From: an uncultured Actinomycetes bacterium
Lineage (GTDB): Bacteria; Actinomycetota; Actinomycetes; S36-B12; CAIYMF01
Reading direction: 5' to 3'
NCBI GenBank assembly: GCA_903918645.1
Contig: CAIXFH010000004.1
Coordinates: forward strand, 1 to 49,606
Length of the DNA stretch: 49,606 nucleotides
Shown here piece after piece: positions 33,913-42,175 of the stretch. The notes under the pieces are model-generated. The model saw only the letters and a list, made by a program, of their open reading frames with translations, had not been told where the DNA came from and made no database searches. The translations under genes were made by a program, and so were the position numbers. Every line of letters begins with the position of its first letter. Within the stretch, counting starts at the first letter, position 1.

Positions 33913-33978
33913 GGCATAAGCCTAGTGATGAGGCTGATCTAGAGGTTGGCCAGGTCTGGCGTGCCGCTCTCGCGGCAG

Positions 33979-34006
33979 GAGTGTGAGTTAGGTGAGTGTG
34001 AGTTAG
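33979..34006. repeat. Tandem duplication across the stop codon of the WhiB-like gene
   Basis: GAGTGTGAGTTAG occurs at 33979-33991 and at 33994-34006, with a 15-base period. Read on the minus strand, the second contains the TAA stop of the WhiB-like gene and the first gives another TAA 15 bases later in the same frame. Confidence 0.85.
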
Positions 34007-34359
34007 CGGGCGAGCATCTCGTTGATGTAGTCGACGCCAGCCGCGCGAATGCCCTCACCCTTGTCGCGGCCAAACGTGGTCAACGTGGAACGTACGTAGA
34101 TGCGCTCGCGCTCTTCTTCGGTGAGGCCACCCCACACGCCATACGGCTCGCGTGCCCGGATGGCGTAGTCGGCACATTCGAGACGGACTTCGCAGCGGCC
34201 ACAGACAGACTTCGCGGCACGGTCACGACGCAGCCGGGACATTCCGCGTTCGTTTTGCGGGTGGAAGAAAAGCGCAGTATCGGCCTCACGGCAGGCGCCC
34301 TGCTCTTGCCAATCCCATGTCGCGTCGACTGGAACCTGTGCTAGCGGTTGTTGCGGCAT
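34003..34359 (-). CDS. WhiB-family iron-sulfur regulator, WhiB3/WhiD-like
   Basis: A 118-residue Wbl protein. The four cluster-binding cysteines are Cys23, Cys53, Cys56 and Cys62 (C-x29-C-x2-C-x5-C), and the GVWGGLTEEER turn follows. The segment WDWQEQGAC and the FFHPQNERG stretch are closest to the WhiB3/WhiD group. Wbl proteins carry a 4Fe-4S cluster, bind the main sigma factor and respond to redox or nitric oxide. The ATG at 34359 has AAGGAG upstream; a longer frame starting at 34467 is not supported. A tandem duplication supplies a second in-frame stop just after the gene. Confidence 0.9.
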   Translation of the reverse strand: MPQQPLAQVPVDATWDWQEQGACREADTALFFHPQNERGMSRLRRDRAAKSVCGRCEVRLECADYAIRAREPYGVWGGLTEEERERIYVRSTLTTFGRDKGEGIRAAGVDYINEMLAR

Positions 34360-34566
34360 TTCTTCTCCTTCAACAATCCAGACGGTCCACACACCAACTG
34401 GACGGTGAATCATTACGCCCTGTATGGAAATCTTCACTCGGTGTGGTGCTATTTGGGCATCGGCCATTCGGTGGACTTCCTGAGCCTTCCCGTTGGCGAT
34501 TCACCCGTTTGGTGGATGCCGAGAGTCCAACGCACCGGTCGGATCGATAGAGGGCATGCTTATCCC

Positions 34567-35157
34567 GTGACACTTCTGCCGCTTGACCTACCGCTGGCAC
34601 TCCCAGCGGCTGGCCGGTTGCTCGTCGCTGCGCCCTTGCTGATCGATCCAAACTTTGAGCGCTCGGTTCTGTTGCTCCTCGATCACGACGAAGAAGGAAG
34701 TTTGGGGCTCATCTTGAATCGGCCCTCAGCGGTGTACGTGGGGTCGGTTCTCCCGCCATGGGAAGGCCGGACGATCGGTACCGACGTCTTGTTCTCGGGG
34801 GGTCCAGTGGCCGACGACAGTGCCTTGGCGCTCGGCCTGCTGCCCGGCCCATTCGATGGGCCCGAACCAGATGGCTTCCGACGGGTAGCTGGTCCTTTCG
34901 GCCTCGTCGATCTTGACTGTGACCCTGACTCCGCACTGGCCGATCTCGAAGCGGTGCGCATCTTCGCGGGCTATGCCGGTTGGGGCGCCGACCAGTTGGC
35001 CGACGAGATTGCCGAGGGAGCCTGGTATGTCGTTGATGGAGGGCCGGTCGATGTCTTCGCCCCAGGGTCTGTCGACTTGTGGCAACGAGTATTACGACGT
35101 CAGCGTGGAGACCTAGCGTTCGTGGCGACACCGTCGGTCGACCCATCACTGAACTAA
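34567..35157 (+). CDS. yqgE: UPF0301 (YqgE/AlgH) family protein
   Basis: A 196-residue protein of the YqgE/AlgH family. Characteristic segments are GRLLVAAPLLIDPNFERSV at the N-terminus, EGSLGLILNRPS, FSGGPV and RIFAGYAGWGADQL. The family has a known fold but no agreed biochemical role. The GTG at 34567 is taken as start because homology begins there; GAGGG lies about ten bases upstream. The longer open frame from 34348 overlaps the WhiB-like promoter and is rejected. It is divergent from the WhiB-like gene and followed by the DUF3039 gene after 28 bases. Confidence 0.88.
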   Translation: MTLLPLDLPLALPAAGRLLVAAPLLIDPNFERSVLLLLDHDEEGSLGLILNRPSAVYVGSVLPPWEGRTIGTDVLFSGGPVADDSALALGLLPGPFDGPEPDGFRRVAGPFGLVDLDCDPDSALADLEAVRIFAGYAGWGADQLADEIAEGAWYVVDGGPVDVFAPGSVDLWQRVLRRQRGDLAFVATPSVDPSLN

Positions 35158-35185
35158 TGCTGGGTATTGGTCGCGAGTAACTAGC

Positions 35186-35488
35186 ATGGGCAGCATGACG
35201 ACGCCGTTCGAGCCACAACACATGCCTGAGCCGGACACCTTCGGCGACACCATGGTCGAGGAACGTCCCGATACCTCTTTTGGTGATGGCGACCATGAGC
35301 GTTTCGCTCACTACGTCAAGAAGGACAAGATCATGGAGTCGGCCCTTTCGGGCCAGCCCGTGATCGCGCTGTGCGGCAAGGTCTGGGTGCCGGGCCGCGA
35401 CCCGAACAAGTTCCCCGTTTGCCCTGACTGCAAACGTATATACGAAGGTCTCTTCCCTGCCCGTGACAGCGACGGGAAGAAGCCCTGA
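35186..35488 (+). CDS. DUF3039 family protein
   Basis: A 100-residue actinobacterial protein of the DUF3039 family. After an acidic N-terminal third comes HYVKKDKIMESALSG, then ALCGKVWVPGRDP and CPDCKRIYEGL. The Cys in LCGK and the CPDC pair look like part of a metal site. The function is unknown; the family is almost confined to actinobacteria. ATG at 35186 or 35195 may be used, and neither has a good ribosome binding site. The stop overlaps a possible CTG start of the MFS gene. Confidence 0.85.
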   Translation: MGSMTTPFEPQHMPEPDTFGDTMVEERPDTSFGDGDHERFAHYVKKDKIMESALSGQPVIALCGKVWVPGRDPNKFPVCPDCKRIYEGLFPARDSDGKKP

Positions 35489-36918
35489 CCGTCGAAGACG
35501 GAACGGGACTCAACGACGCGGGGGAGTCGCCGGCGCCGTCGCCGCCGTCCGCGCCACGGTCAGCACCGATACCGCTCTCTGGCCTGTTCGCGCCGGAATA
35601 CCGGGCGTACACCATCGGCGTGATCGCCATGATGACCATGTTCGGCTTCGAGGGAATCGGCATTGCCACCGCGATGCCAGTCGTCGCCCAGGATCTGGGC
35701 GGGCTCAGCATGTATGCGTGGGCCTTCAATGGCTACCTCGTGTCGAGCCTGGTCGCGATGGTCATTGCTGGCGAATGGTGCGACCGAGCCGGCCCCAGGC
35801 TTCCGATGACAGTGGGCGCGACAGTTTTTGGGCTGGGTGCTTTTATCGCTGGTGCCGCGTGGAACATGCCAGTGCTCATTGGTGGCCGAGTTATTGAAGG
35901 CATTGGCGGTGGGCTGTGCATTGTCGCGGTCTATGTGATTTTGGGCCGCGCCTTTCCCGATGCGATCCGACCCCGAGCATTCACCTTGCTCTCGATGGCC
36001 TGGGTGGCTCCCTCGATCGTCGGCCCATTCGTCGCCGGCTTCTTGACTGATTACGTCTCATGGCGCCTGGTCTTCTGGCTTGTGGTTCCTTTCATCATTC
36101 CGGTGGTGCTGCTGGCGCAGCGCCTCGTCCGACTGGGTGGCGGAGCCGACGAGGCACCACCTCGGTGGAACCGGCTTATGTTCGCAGTTGCCGCTGCTAC
36201 CGGGCTTGCGCTACTGCAAGAGGCTGGGGCTCGACGCGATGCGCTGGGAATCGCGCTAGCAATAGTCGCGCTGGCAATCTTGATCCCAGCCCTAAGCCGA
36301 TTGCTACCGCACGGTGCCTTGTGGTTCGCCCCGGGCCTGCCCACGGTCGTCATGATGCGAGGCGTGCTAGCTGGCGCCTTCTTCGCGGGTGAGGCGTTTG
36401 TGCCGCTAGCGCTCCACACACTTCGCGGGGCATCGACAGCGCAGGCCGGACTGATCCTGACCGTTGGTGCGCTGGCGTGGGCGTTGGGATCGCAGACGCA
36501 GGGCCGTCTCTACGGGCGAATGCCTCGGGGACGTCTCGTCGAGATCGGTGCCACGCTCACGGCCACGTGCTTGTTACTGCTACCGCTGGCACTTGTTCCA
36601 TGGCTCCCATTCTGGATCGCGGCAGTGCCTTGGTTCATTGGCGCGCTTGGCACGGGTATGTGCTTCGGAGTGATTGGCACGCTCACCTTAGAGATGTCTG
36701 ATCCCGGCGATCAGGGTACGAACTCCGCGGCGGTGCAAGTGCTTGATTCCGTGGGATCGGTCGTCTGTATCGGCGTCGCTGGCGCGATCTTCGCCGGCGC
36801 CCACGCTGCCGATCACGTGTCCGCCTGGACCTTTGTGACCATGTGGTGGGTGATGGCAGCGGTGGCACTTGGTGGCGCGATTGCGGCCCGGCGGATCCCC
36901 GCGGCTGCCTCGTCCTAG
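35485..36918 (+). CDS. MFS transporter, probable multidrug exporter; start uncertain
   Basis: An integral membrane protein with about 12-14 helices. The frame is open from 35467. The first helix spans YTIGVIAMM...AMPVV, with the DHA2-type motif A (GEWCDRAGPR) after helix 2 and GRVIEGIGGG in helix 4. Homology-like sequence LFAPEYRAYT precedes the first GTG (35620), so the real start is probably upstream. The only candidate is CTG at 35485, overlapping the DUF3039 stop as CTGA with a GGAAGAAG stretch before it. If GTG 35620 is used, the protein has 432 residues and starts inside the first helix. The substrate is unknown. The second half has a long NSAAVQVLDSVGS segment typical of motif C-like helices. 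Confidence 0.8.
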   Translation: MTVEDGTGLNDAGESPAPSPPSAPRSAPIPLSGLFAPEYRAYTIGVIAMMTMFGFEGIGIATAMPVVAQDLGGLSMYAWAFNGYLVSSLVAMVIAGEWCDRAGPRLPMTVGATVFGLGAFIAGAAWNMPVLIGGRVIEGIGGGLCIVAVYVILGRAFPDAIRPRAFTLLSMAWVAPSIVGPFVAGFLTDYVSWRLVFWLVVPFIIPVVLLAQRLVRLGGGADEAPPRWNRLMFAVAAATGLALLQEAGARRDALGIALAIVALAILIPALSRLLPHGALWFAPGLPTVVMMRGVLAGAFFAGEAFVPLALHTLRGASTAQAGLILTVGALAWALGSQTQGRLYGRMPRGRLVEIGATLTATCLLLLPLALVPWLPFWIAAVPWFIGALGTGMCFGVIGTLTLEMSDPGDQGTNSAAVQVLDSVGSVVCIGVAGAIFAGAHAADHVSAWTFVTMWWVMAAVALGGAIAARRIPAAASS

Positions 36919-37004
36919 CCTCGCGATAGCACGGGTGGACCGTGACACGCGCTACCACCCACCTACGCATGTCGGCCGGTAGACCTGCCTAGAGTCAGCG
37001 TCCT

Positions 37005-38741
37005 ATGACTGCCTTCGCCGCCGCTAACGTCTCACCGGCATACCGACCTCCTCGCGGCTCTGCCGAACGACTACGCGCCTGGCAGCAGGCGGCGCTTGAG
37101 TCCTACCTTGCGCTCTCGCCGCGTGACTTCCTCACTGTGGCCACACCCGGCTCCGGCAAGACCACGTACGCGCTGCGGGTCGCCACCGAACTACTCGATA
37201 GCCGGGTAGTCGAGCGCATCATCGTGGTCGCTCCCACGGAGCACCTCAAGGCGCAATGGTCCGAGGCTGCTGCTCTGGTGGGGATCGTTCTTGACGCTGA
37301 CTTCTCGGGCGCGAGGGGCACGACCAGTAGCGACTCCGCGGGCATCGCGGTCACCTATGCGGGAGTCGCGGCCAACCCGCTGTTGTTTCGCCGCAGGGTC
37401 GAAGACCGAAAGACCTTGGTCATCCTCGATGAGGTACACCATGCGGGCGATTCGATGTCGTGGGGTGAATCGGTACGGGAAGCCTTCGAGCCTGCCACTC
37501 GTCGCCTAGCGCTGACGGGCACCCCGTTCCGATCTGATGTCAATCCCATCCCCTTCGTGTCGTATGTGCCGGGGCCCGATGGCATTGCGCGAAGTGCTGC
37601 AGACCATGTCTACGGGTACGCCGAGGCGCTGCGCGATCGCGTTGTCCGTCCGGTGATGTTCCTTGCATACAGCGGGCGCATGAGATGGCGCACCCGCGCA
37701 GGTGACGAAGTCAGCGCTGACCTCGCGGGCGATCAGTCCAAGGACGTCACCCGACAGGCGTGGCGCACTGCGCTGGATCCGCAAGGCGAATGGATTCCGC
37801 AGGTGTTGCGTGCGGCCGATCGTCGACTCACTGAAGTTCGCAAGCATGTCCCGGATGCTGCTGGCTTGGTCATCGCCAGCGACCAAACGAAGGCTCGTGC
37901 GTACGCTCGCCAGTTGGAGGCGATCACTGGACGAAAGCCGGTAGTCGTGCTGTCCGACGACCCAAAGTCGGGCGAGCGCATCGCTAATTTCGGGTCCAGT
38001 GATGATCGTTGGATGGTCGCGGTTCGCATGGTAAGTGAAGGCGTCGACGTCCCTCGGTTCATGGTTGGTGTCTACGCCACGTCGGCCTCCACTCCGCTGT
38101 ATTTCGCGCAAGCCGTCGGCCGATTCGTTCGAGCTCGACGTCGCGGCGAGACTGCGAGTGTCTTCTTGCCGAGTGTGCCCCTGTTGCTGCGTCTTGCTGG
38201 TGAACTCGAAGAGCAGCGTGATCATGTCCTGGGTCGCGTATACGACGGCATGTGGACCGAAGAAGATGCACTCATGGCGGCTGCATTAGCGCAACGCACC
38301 ACCCCTGATCTGCTCGATGATCAGCTCTCTTTCGAGGCGTTGGAGAGTGAGGCGACCTTTGATCGGGTGCTCTTCGACGGTGGCGAGTTTGGCGCCGGGG
38401 TCACACCGGGAACGGTTGAGGAGGAGGACTTCCTTGGCATTCCCGGTCTTTTGGATGCCGATCAGGTCTCGGATTTGTTGCGATCGCGTGGCAGTCGGGT
38501 CAAGGTGGCGGCTGGTCAGCCGGTCGTCACGACCGTCGATATCTCGGCGCTGAAGCGCGAATTAGGCGACTGCGTAAAGGCCTATGCACGCCAAATGTCC
38601 TTGTCCCAAGCGACAATCCACGCCGACCTACGTCGAATATGCGGGGGCCCCGAGGTGCCCCGTGCGAGTGCCGCCGAGCTTCGTCAGCGGGTCGATCGGG
38701 TGCGAACCTGGGCAACCACCCCGTCACGAAGAGGCCGCTGA
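37005..38741 (+). CDS. DEAD/DEAH-box superfamily II helicase
   Basis: A 578-residue cytosolic helicase-like ATPase. Walker A is ATPGSGKTT (about residues 46-54), motif II is DEVHH (from Asp142), motif III-like TGTPFR follows near residue 170, and the second domain has EGVDVPRF and QAVGRFVRARR (motifs V and VI). The C-terminal 150 residues are not a known nuclease. It resembles a helicase conserved in actinobacteria next to DUF3039, of unknown role in nucleic-acid metabolism. TAGAGT (36990-36995) lies nine bases before the ATG at 37005, so a leaderless mRNA is possible; no ribosome binding site is seen. Confidence 0.9.
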   Translation: MTAFAAANVSPAYRPPRGSAERLRAWQQAALESYLALSPRDFLTVATPGSGKTTYALRVATELLDSRVVERIIVVAPTEHLKAQWSEAAALVGIVLDADFSGARGTTSSDSAGIAVTYAGVAANPLLFRRRVEDRKTLVILDEVHHAGDSMSWGESVREAFEPATRRLALTGTPFRSDVNPIPFVSYVPGPDGIARSAADHVYGYAEALRDRVVRPVMFLAYSGRMRWRTRAGDEVSADLAGDQSKDVTRQAWRTALDPQGEWIPQVLRAADRRLTEVRKHVPDAAGLVIASDQTKARAYARQLEAITGRKPVVVLSDDPKSGERIANFGSSDDRWMVAVRMVSEGVDVPRFMVGVYATSASTPLYFAQAVGRFVRARRRGETASVFLPSVPLLLRLAGELEEQRDHVLGRVYDGMWTEEDALMAAALAQRTTPDLLDDQLSFEALESEATFDRVLFDGGEFGAGVTPGTVEEEDFLGIPGLLDADQVSDLLRSRGSRVKVAAGQPVVTTVDISALKRELGDCVKAYARQMSLSQATIHADLRRICGGPEVPRASAAELRQRVDRVRTWATTPSRRGR

Positions 38742-38801
38742 CTTTGACACAATGGTTCCAGCGTGCGAGGAAGGCTCGTGCGAGTTCTTCGGAGGCCCCC
38801 A

Positions 38802-39692
38802 ATGCGTCGTTCACTTCTGTCTGCTGTCCCTCTAGTTGCACTGCTGCTCGCTGCATGCGGCTCGAGCGCGACTAGCGATCCAGGCTCGTCGTCACCAGCA
38901 CCGGCATCGAGTGCGGCGAGTTCGCCGTCGGCCGATCCGTGTGCGCCTGCATCACTCGCGACTGTGACCGCCGGCAAGCTGACGATTGGCACCGACAAGC
39001 CGGCTTACCCGCCCTATTTCGTCGATGACACGCCATCCAACGGCAAGGGCTTCGAGTCTGCGGTGGCCTATGCCGTCGCTAAGCAGTTGGGCTACACCAA
39101 CGATGCTGTCACCTGGACCGTCGTGCCGTTCAACAACTCCTATGCCCCAGGCAAGAAGAGTTTCGACTTTGACATCAACCAGATTTCGATCACGCCCGAG
39201 CGCGCGAAAGTTGTCACGTTCTCCGACGGCTACTACACCGTGAATCAAGCCGTGGTGTCGTTGACCACATCGAAGATCGCTGGCGCAAAGACTTTGGCCG
39301 AGTTGCAGGCCGCCAAGCTCGGCGCTCAGGTCGGTACGACTTCGCTCAAGTACATCCAGAATGACATCAAGCCAGCAGCGCAGCCGAGCGTTTTCAACGA
39401 CAGCGCGGCAGCTACCGCGGCGTTGAAGAACGGTCAGATCGATGGCCTCGTTGTTGATCTCCCCACCGCCTACTACATCACGGCGGCTGAACTCGACAAC
39501 GGCAAGATCGTCGGCCAGTTCCCCGGCGTCGCTGGTCCAGATGCCGAACAGTTCGGCATGCTGTTCCAGAAGGACAACCCGTTGGCCACCTGTGTCAACC
39601 AGGCACTCGCATCCTTGCAGGCGTCTGGCGACCTCCAGAAGATCCAGGATCAGTGGCTCGCAGGGGTCGACGCGCCGTACTTCGCTAGCTAA
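38802..39692 (+). CDS. Polar amino acid ABC transporter, substrate-binding lipoprotein
   Basis: A 296-residue family 3 solute-binding protein. It has a lipoprotein signal with lipobox LAAC (Cys19), a Ser/Ala/Pro linker, then GKLTIGTDKPAYPPYF, GFESAVAYAVAKQLGY and a D.NQISITPERA segment. These match binding proteins for polar amino acids such as glutamine, glutamate or cystine; the ligand cannot be told. The ATG at 38802 has GGAGG upstream and gives a proper signal peptide; an in-frame start at 38763 does not. The permease and ATPase genes follow directly, giving a complete importer operon. Confidence 0.92.
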   Translation: MRRSLLSAVPLVALLLAACGSSATSDPGSSSPAPASSAASSPSADPCAPASLATVTAGKLTIGTDKPAYPPYFVDDTPSNGKGFESAVAYAVAKQLGYTNDAVTWTVVPFNNSYAPGKKSFDFDINQISITPERAKVVTFSDGYYTVNQAVVSLTTSKIAGAKTLAELQAAKLGAQVGTTSLKYIQNDIKPAAQPSVFNDSAAATAALKNGQIDGLVVDLPTAYYITAAELDNGKIVGQFPGVAGPDAEQFGMLFQKDNPLATCVNQALASLQASGDLQKIQDQWLAGVDAPYFAS

Positions 39693-39712
39693 CGGTTCGC
39701 CGGGGGCGGAGA

Positions 39713-40594
39713 GTGCGGGAGACTTCCCCCGTGACCCCCGTGACTCCAGACGTAGGCTCGCCGTACGTCGATCCAGTTCGTCGTGACCTGATGCACCGAA
39801 AGGCGCGTCGCGACGTCCTGGTCGCGTCGGCGAGCCTCGTCGCGTTCGTGGTTGTCGCGGTGGTGTTCGTCTCGACCGCACCGGGCTGGCCGACCGTGCA
39901 GGAGTTGTTCTTCAGCGGCGAGAGTTTCAGTGCATCAATCGGTGAGGTGCTTTCGGCGTTCTGGCTGAACGTCCGGATCTTCCTCATTGCCGAGCCAGCA
40001 ATTCTCGTTCTTGCCCTTGCCATTGCACTTGTCCGTGGCACGTCAGCCCCGGTGATGTTCCCGCTTAGGGTTATCGCTGCTATCTACACCGACATCTTCC
40101 GCGGTATTCCGACCATCCTGTTGGTCTTGCTCTTGGGATTCGGAGTGCCAGCCCTCAATAGTGATGGCATCACCAACGAACCGCTTGTCTGGGGAACCGT
40201 CGCGCTGGTTCTGTCGTATAGCGCCTACGTCGCCGAGGTGTTTCGCGCAGGAATCGAATCGGTTCACCCTTCACAACGTTCCGCAGCGCGCTCGCTTGGC
40301 TTGTCGGCAAGTCAGACCTCGCGCTATGTCGTTCTGCCACAGGCCATTCGACGTGTCGTTCCACCGCTGCTCAATGACTTCATCTCACTTCAGAAGGACA
40401 CCGCACTTGTGTCGGTAATCGGGCCGATCGAGGCATTGCGACAGGCGCAGATTGACTCGTCGTTCACCTTCAACTTCACTCCGTATGTCTGCGCCGCTCT
40501 TTTGTTCATAGCGCTTACTGTTCCGATGACCAGATTCGCTGATTGGCTTAACGCTCGCGCGGCCAAGCAGCGCAATGCTGGAGGCAGCGCATGA
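39713..40594 (+). CDS. Polar amino acid ABC transporter permease
   Basis: A 293-residue inner-membrane protein of the HisM/GlnP type. After an N-terminal cytoplasmic tail of about 35 residues come about six helices. The coupling loop is YVAEVFRAGIESVHPSQRSAARSLGLS, the form typical of this family, near residues 170-195, followed by VVLPQAIRRVVPPLLNDFI. The start is GTG at 39713; the longer-than-usual N-terminal tail is plausible. It begins 20 bases after the binding-protein gene, and its stop overlaps the ATPase start by four bases. Confidence 0.92.
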   Translation: MRETSPVTPVTPDVGSPYVDPVRRDLMHRKARRDVLVASASLVAFVVVAVVFVSTAPGWPTVQELFFSGESFSASIGEVLSAFWLNVRIFLIAEPAILVLALAIALVRGTSAPVMFPLRVIAAIYTDIFRGIPTILLVLLLGFGVPALNSDGITNEPLVWGTVALVLSYSAYVAEVFRAGIESVHPSQRSAARSLGLSASQTSRYVVLPQAIRRVVPPLLNDFISLQKDTALVSVIGPIEALRQAQIDSSFTFNFTPYVCAALLFIALTVPMTRFADWLNARAAKQRNAGGSA

Positions 40595-41334
40595 CACATC
40601 CGCTGCTTGTTGTCGAGCAAGTACACAAGGCTTACGCGACGAACCCAGTTTTGCGTGGGATCGACCTCACGCTCGACAAGCATGAGGTTGTAGCGCTCAT
40701 CGGAGCATCAGGATCGGGTAAGTCAACTTTGCTGCGATGTGTCAACGGCCTCGAGTCGATCGACGCCGGACGAATAGTGCTCGGGGGCACTGTCGAAGTC
40801 TCAGCGCTCGATGCTGATCTCGACGTTGTTCGCCGCCGGGTTGGCATCGTGTTTCAAAGCTTCAATTTGTTCCCACACATGAACGTTCTCGACAACATCA
40901 CTCTTGCGCCGCGCAAGGTGTTGGGTCAGCAGCGGGCTGCTGCTGAGATTACCGCGCGCGATCTGCTCGACCGTTTTGGCTTGGCGGACAAGGCTTTTGG
41001 GTATCCAGACCGACTGTCTGGCGGGCAACAGCAACGAGTCGCCATCGTTCGGGCCCTCGCTATGGATCCCGAACTTATGCTCTTCGACGAGATCACCTCA
41101 GCCTTGGACCCGCAACTTGTCGGTGAAGTCCTAGATGTCGTGCGCGAGCTTTCGGAGTCAGGCATGACCATTCTGATGGCCACGCATGAGATGGCTTTTG
41201 CGAGAGATGTCGCACATCGCGTGTGCTTCCTCGATGGGGGCGTCGTGCTTGAGCAGGGCACCGCTGAGCAGGTGTTCGATCATCCGCGACAGGACCGCAC
41301 CCGTGATTTTCTCGCAAGAACTCGCGGTCGCTAA
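40591..41334 (+). CDS. Polar amino acid ABC transporter ATP-binding protein
   Basis: A 247-residue ABC ATPase of the GlnQ/HisP type. Walker A is GASGSGKST (residues 38-46), the Q-loop is in VFQSFNLFPHMNVLDNI, the signature is LSGGQQQR, Walker B is LMLFDEITSALDP, and the switch histidine is in ATHEM. It supplies the energy for the importer formed with the two preceding genes. The start overlaps the permease stop (ATGA), showing coupling. No further gene of the operon follows; the next gene has its own binding site after 123 bases. Confidence 0.94.
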   Translation: MTHPLLVVEQVHKAYATNPVLRGIDLTLDKHEVVALIGASGSGKSTLLRCVNGLESIDAGRIVLGGTVEVSALDADLDVVRRRVGIVFQSFNLFPHMNVLDNITLAPRKVLGQQRAAAEITARDLLDRFGLADKAFGYPDRLSGGQQQRVAIVRALAMDPELMLFDEITSALDPQLVGEVLDVVRELSESGMTILMATHEMAFARDVAHRVCFLDGGVVLEQGTAEQVFDHPRQDRTRDFLARTRGR

Positions 41335-41457
41335 GCCGGCGTTGCTGTTCGACACGTGCTCGGTCGTCGCCGAAATCTCCGGCGCGGTTCCCTCGGGCCC
41401 CTCTAAAGTGGATAGTCGGTGCAGCCAAAGGCGCTGCACGCGTTAAGGAGTCGAACC

Positions 41458-42021
41458 ATGTCTACCACCGATGAGATTGTCGACGAGGGCGACGTCCTAG
41501 CTGCGCTGGGTCGTACTTGGGGCCTTGTGCTCTTCCTCGGAATTCTCACCCTGCTGCTTGGAATTGCTTGCGTTGGCTGGCCACATGCCACCGCCGCGGT
41601 GATCGCCAGTTTGTTCGGGGTTTATCTGCTCGTAAGTGGGATCTTCCAGATCATCCGCGGCTTCTCTCAGCATGAACACAAAGCGATGCTGTGGATCACC
41701 GGGATCCTGTCGATCCTGTTGGCTATCTACGCCTTCAAGAGTCTGACCAACTCGATTCAGCTACTGGCGCTGTTCATTGGTTTCGCCTGGTTGTTCAGGG
41801 GGCTGATCGAACTCATCATCGGCATCCGGGCTAAGGGGATCGACGGTCGTGGTTGGCTCATCACTGGCGGTCTGCTGATGGTGATCGGCTCGCTCGTGAT
41901 CTTCTTCTACCCAGGCCTTTCGTTGGTGACCTTGATCTGGGTCTCTGGAATCATGCTGATCTTGTTGGGGATCAGCGAAATCGTAGGCGCATTCCAAGTG
42001 AAGGCGCTCGCATCCAAGTAG
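41458..42021 (+). CDS. HdeD-like (DUF308) membrane protein
   Basis: A 187-residue protein with six predicted membrane helices in three repeated pairs, the HdeD/DUF308 layout: LVLFLGILTLLLGI, AAVIASLFGVYLLVSGIFQII, MLWITGILSILLAIYAF and so on. HdeD is linked to acid tolerance in enterobacteria; the role in actinobacteria is unknown. AAGGAG is seven bases before the ATG at 41458. A hairpin, GTGCAGC (41419-41425) with GCTGCAC (41433-41439), lies just before the binding site and could affect translation. A hairpin terminator may follow at 42039-42072. Confidence 0.88.
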   Translation: MSTTDEIVDEGDVLAALGRTWGLVLFLGILTLLLGIACVGWPHATAAVIASLFGVYLLVSGIFQIIRGFSQHEHKAMLWITGILSILLAIYAFKSLTNSIQLLALFIGFAWLFRGLIELIIGIRAKGIDGRGWLITGGLLMVIGSLVIFFYPGLSLVTLIWVSGIMLILLGISEIVGAFQVKALASK

Positions 42022-42038
42022 CCACTATTTGTGCCGTT

Positions 42039-42072
42039 CATGACGCCGTCGGATATTTCCGGCGGCGTCATG
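42039..42072 (+). terminator. Hairpin after the HdeD-like gene
   Basis: CATGACGCCG (42039-42048) pairs perfectly with CGGCGTCATG (42063-42072) over ten bases around a 14-base AT-rich loop, 18 bases after the stop. No T-tract follows directly. Confidence 0.5.
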
Positions 42073-42105
42073 CGGTAACGGGGCTTGATCAACGATCGTG
42101 TTTTT

Positions 42106-42135
42106 CCTCATCAGGCGTCGCGGCGCGTGATGAGG
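42106..42135. promoter_or_regulatory. Inverted repeat upstream of the second IclR gene
   Basis: CCTCATCA (42106-42113) and TGATGAGG (42128-42135) form a perfect eight-base inverted repeat with a 14-base GC-rich spacer, 41 bases before the regulator start. It is a candidate autoregulatory operator; a hairpin is also possible. Confidence 0.45.
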
Positions 42136-42175
42136 ACGCGCTGTAGATCGAAAACTTGACGGGAGGGGCAGCGAG

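Noticed and set aside
38952-39881. 309-codon minus-strand frame over the substrate-binding protein
   Set aside because: Antisense to a clear ABC operon; the long frame reflects high-GC codon bias.
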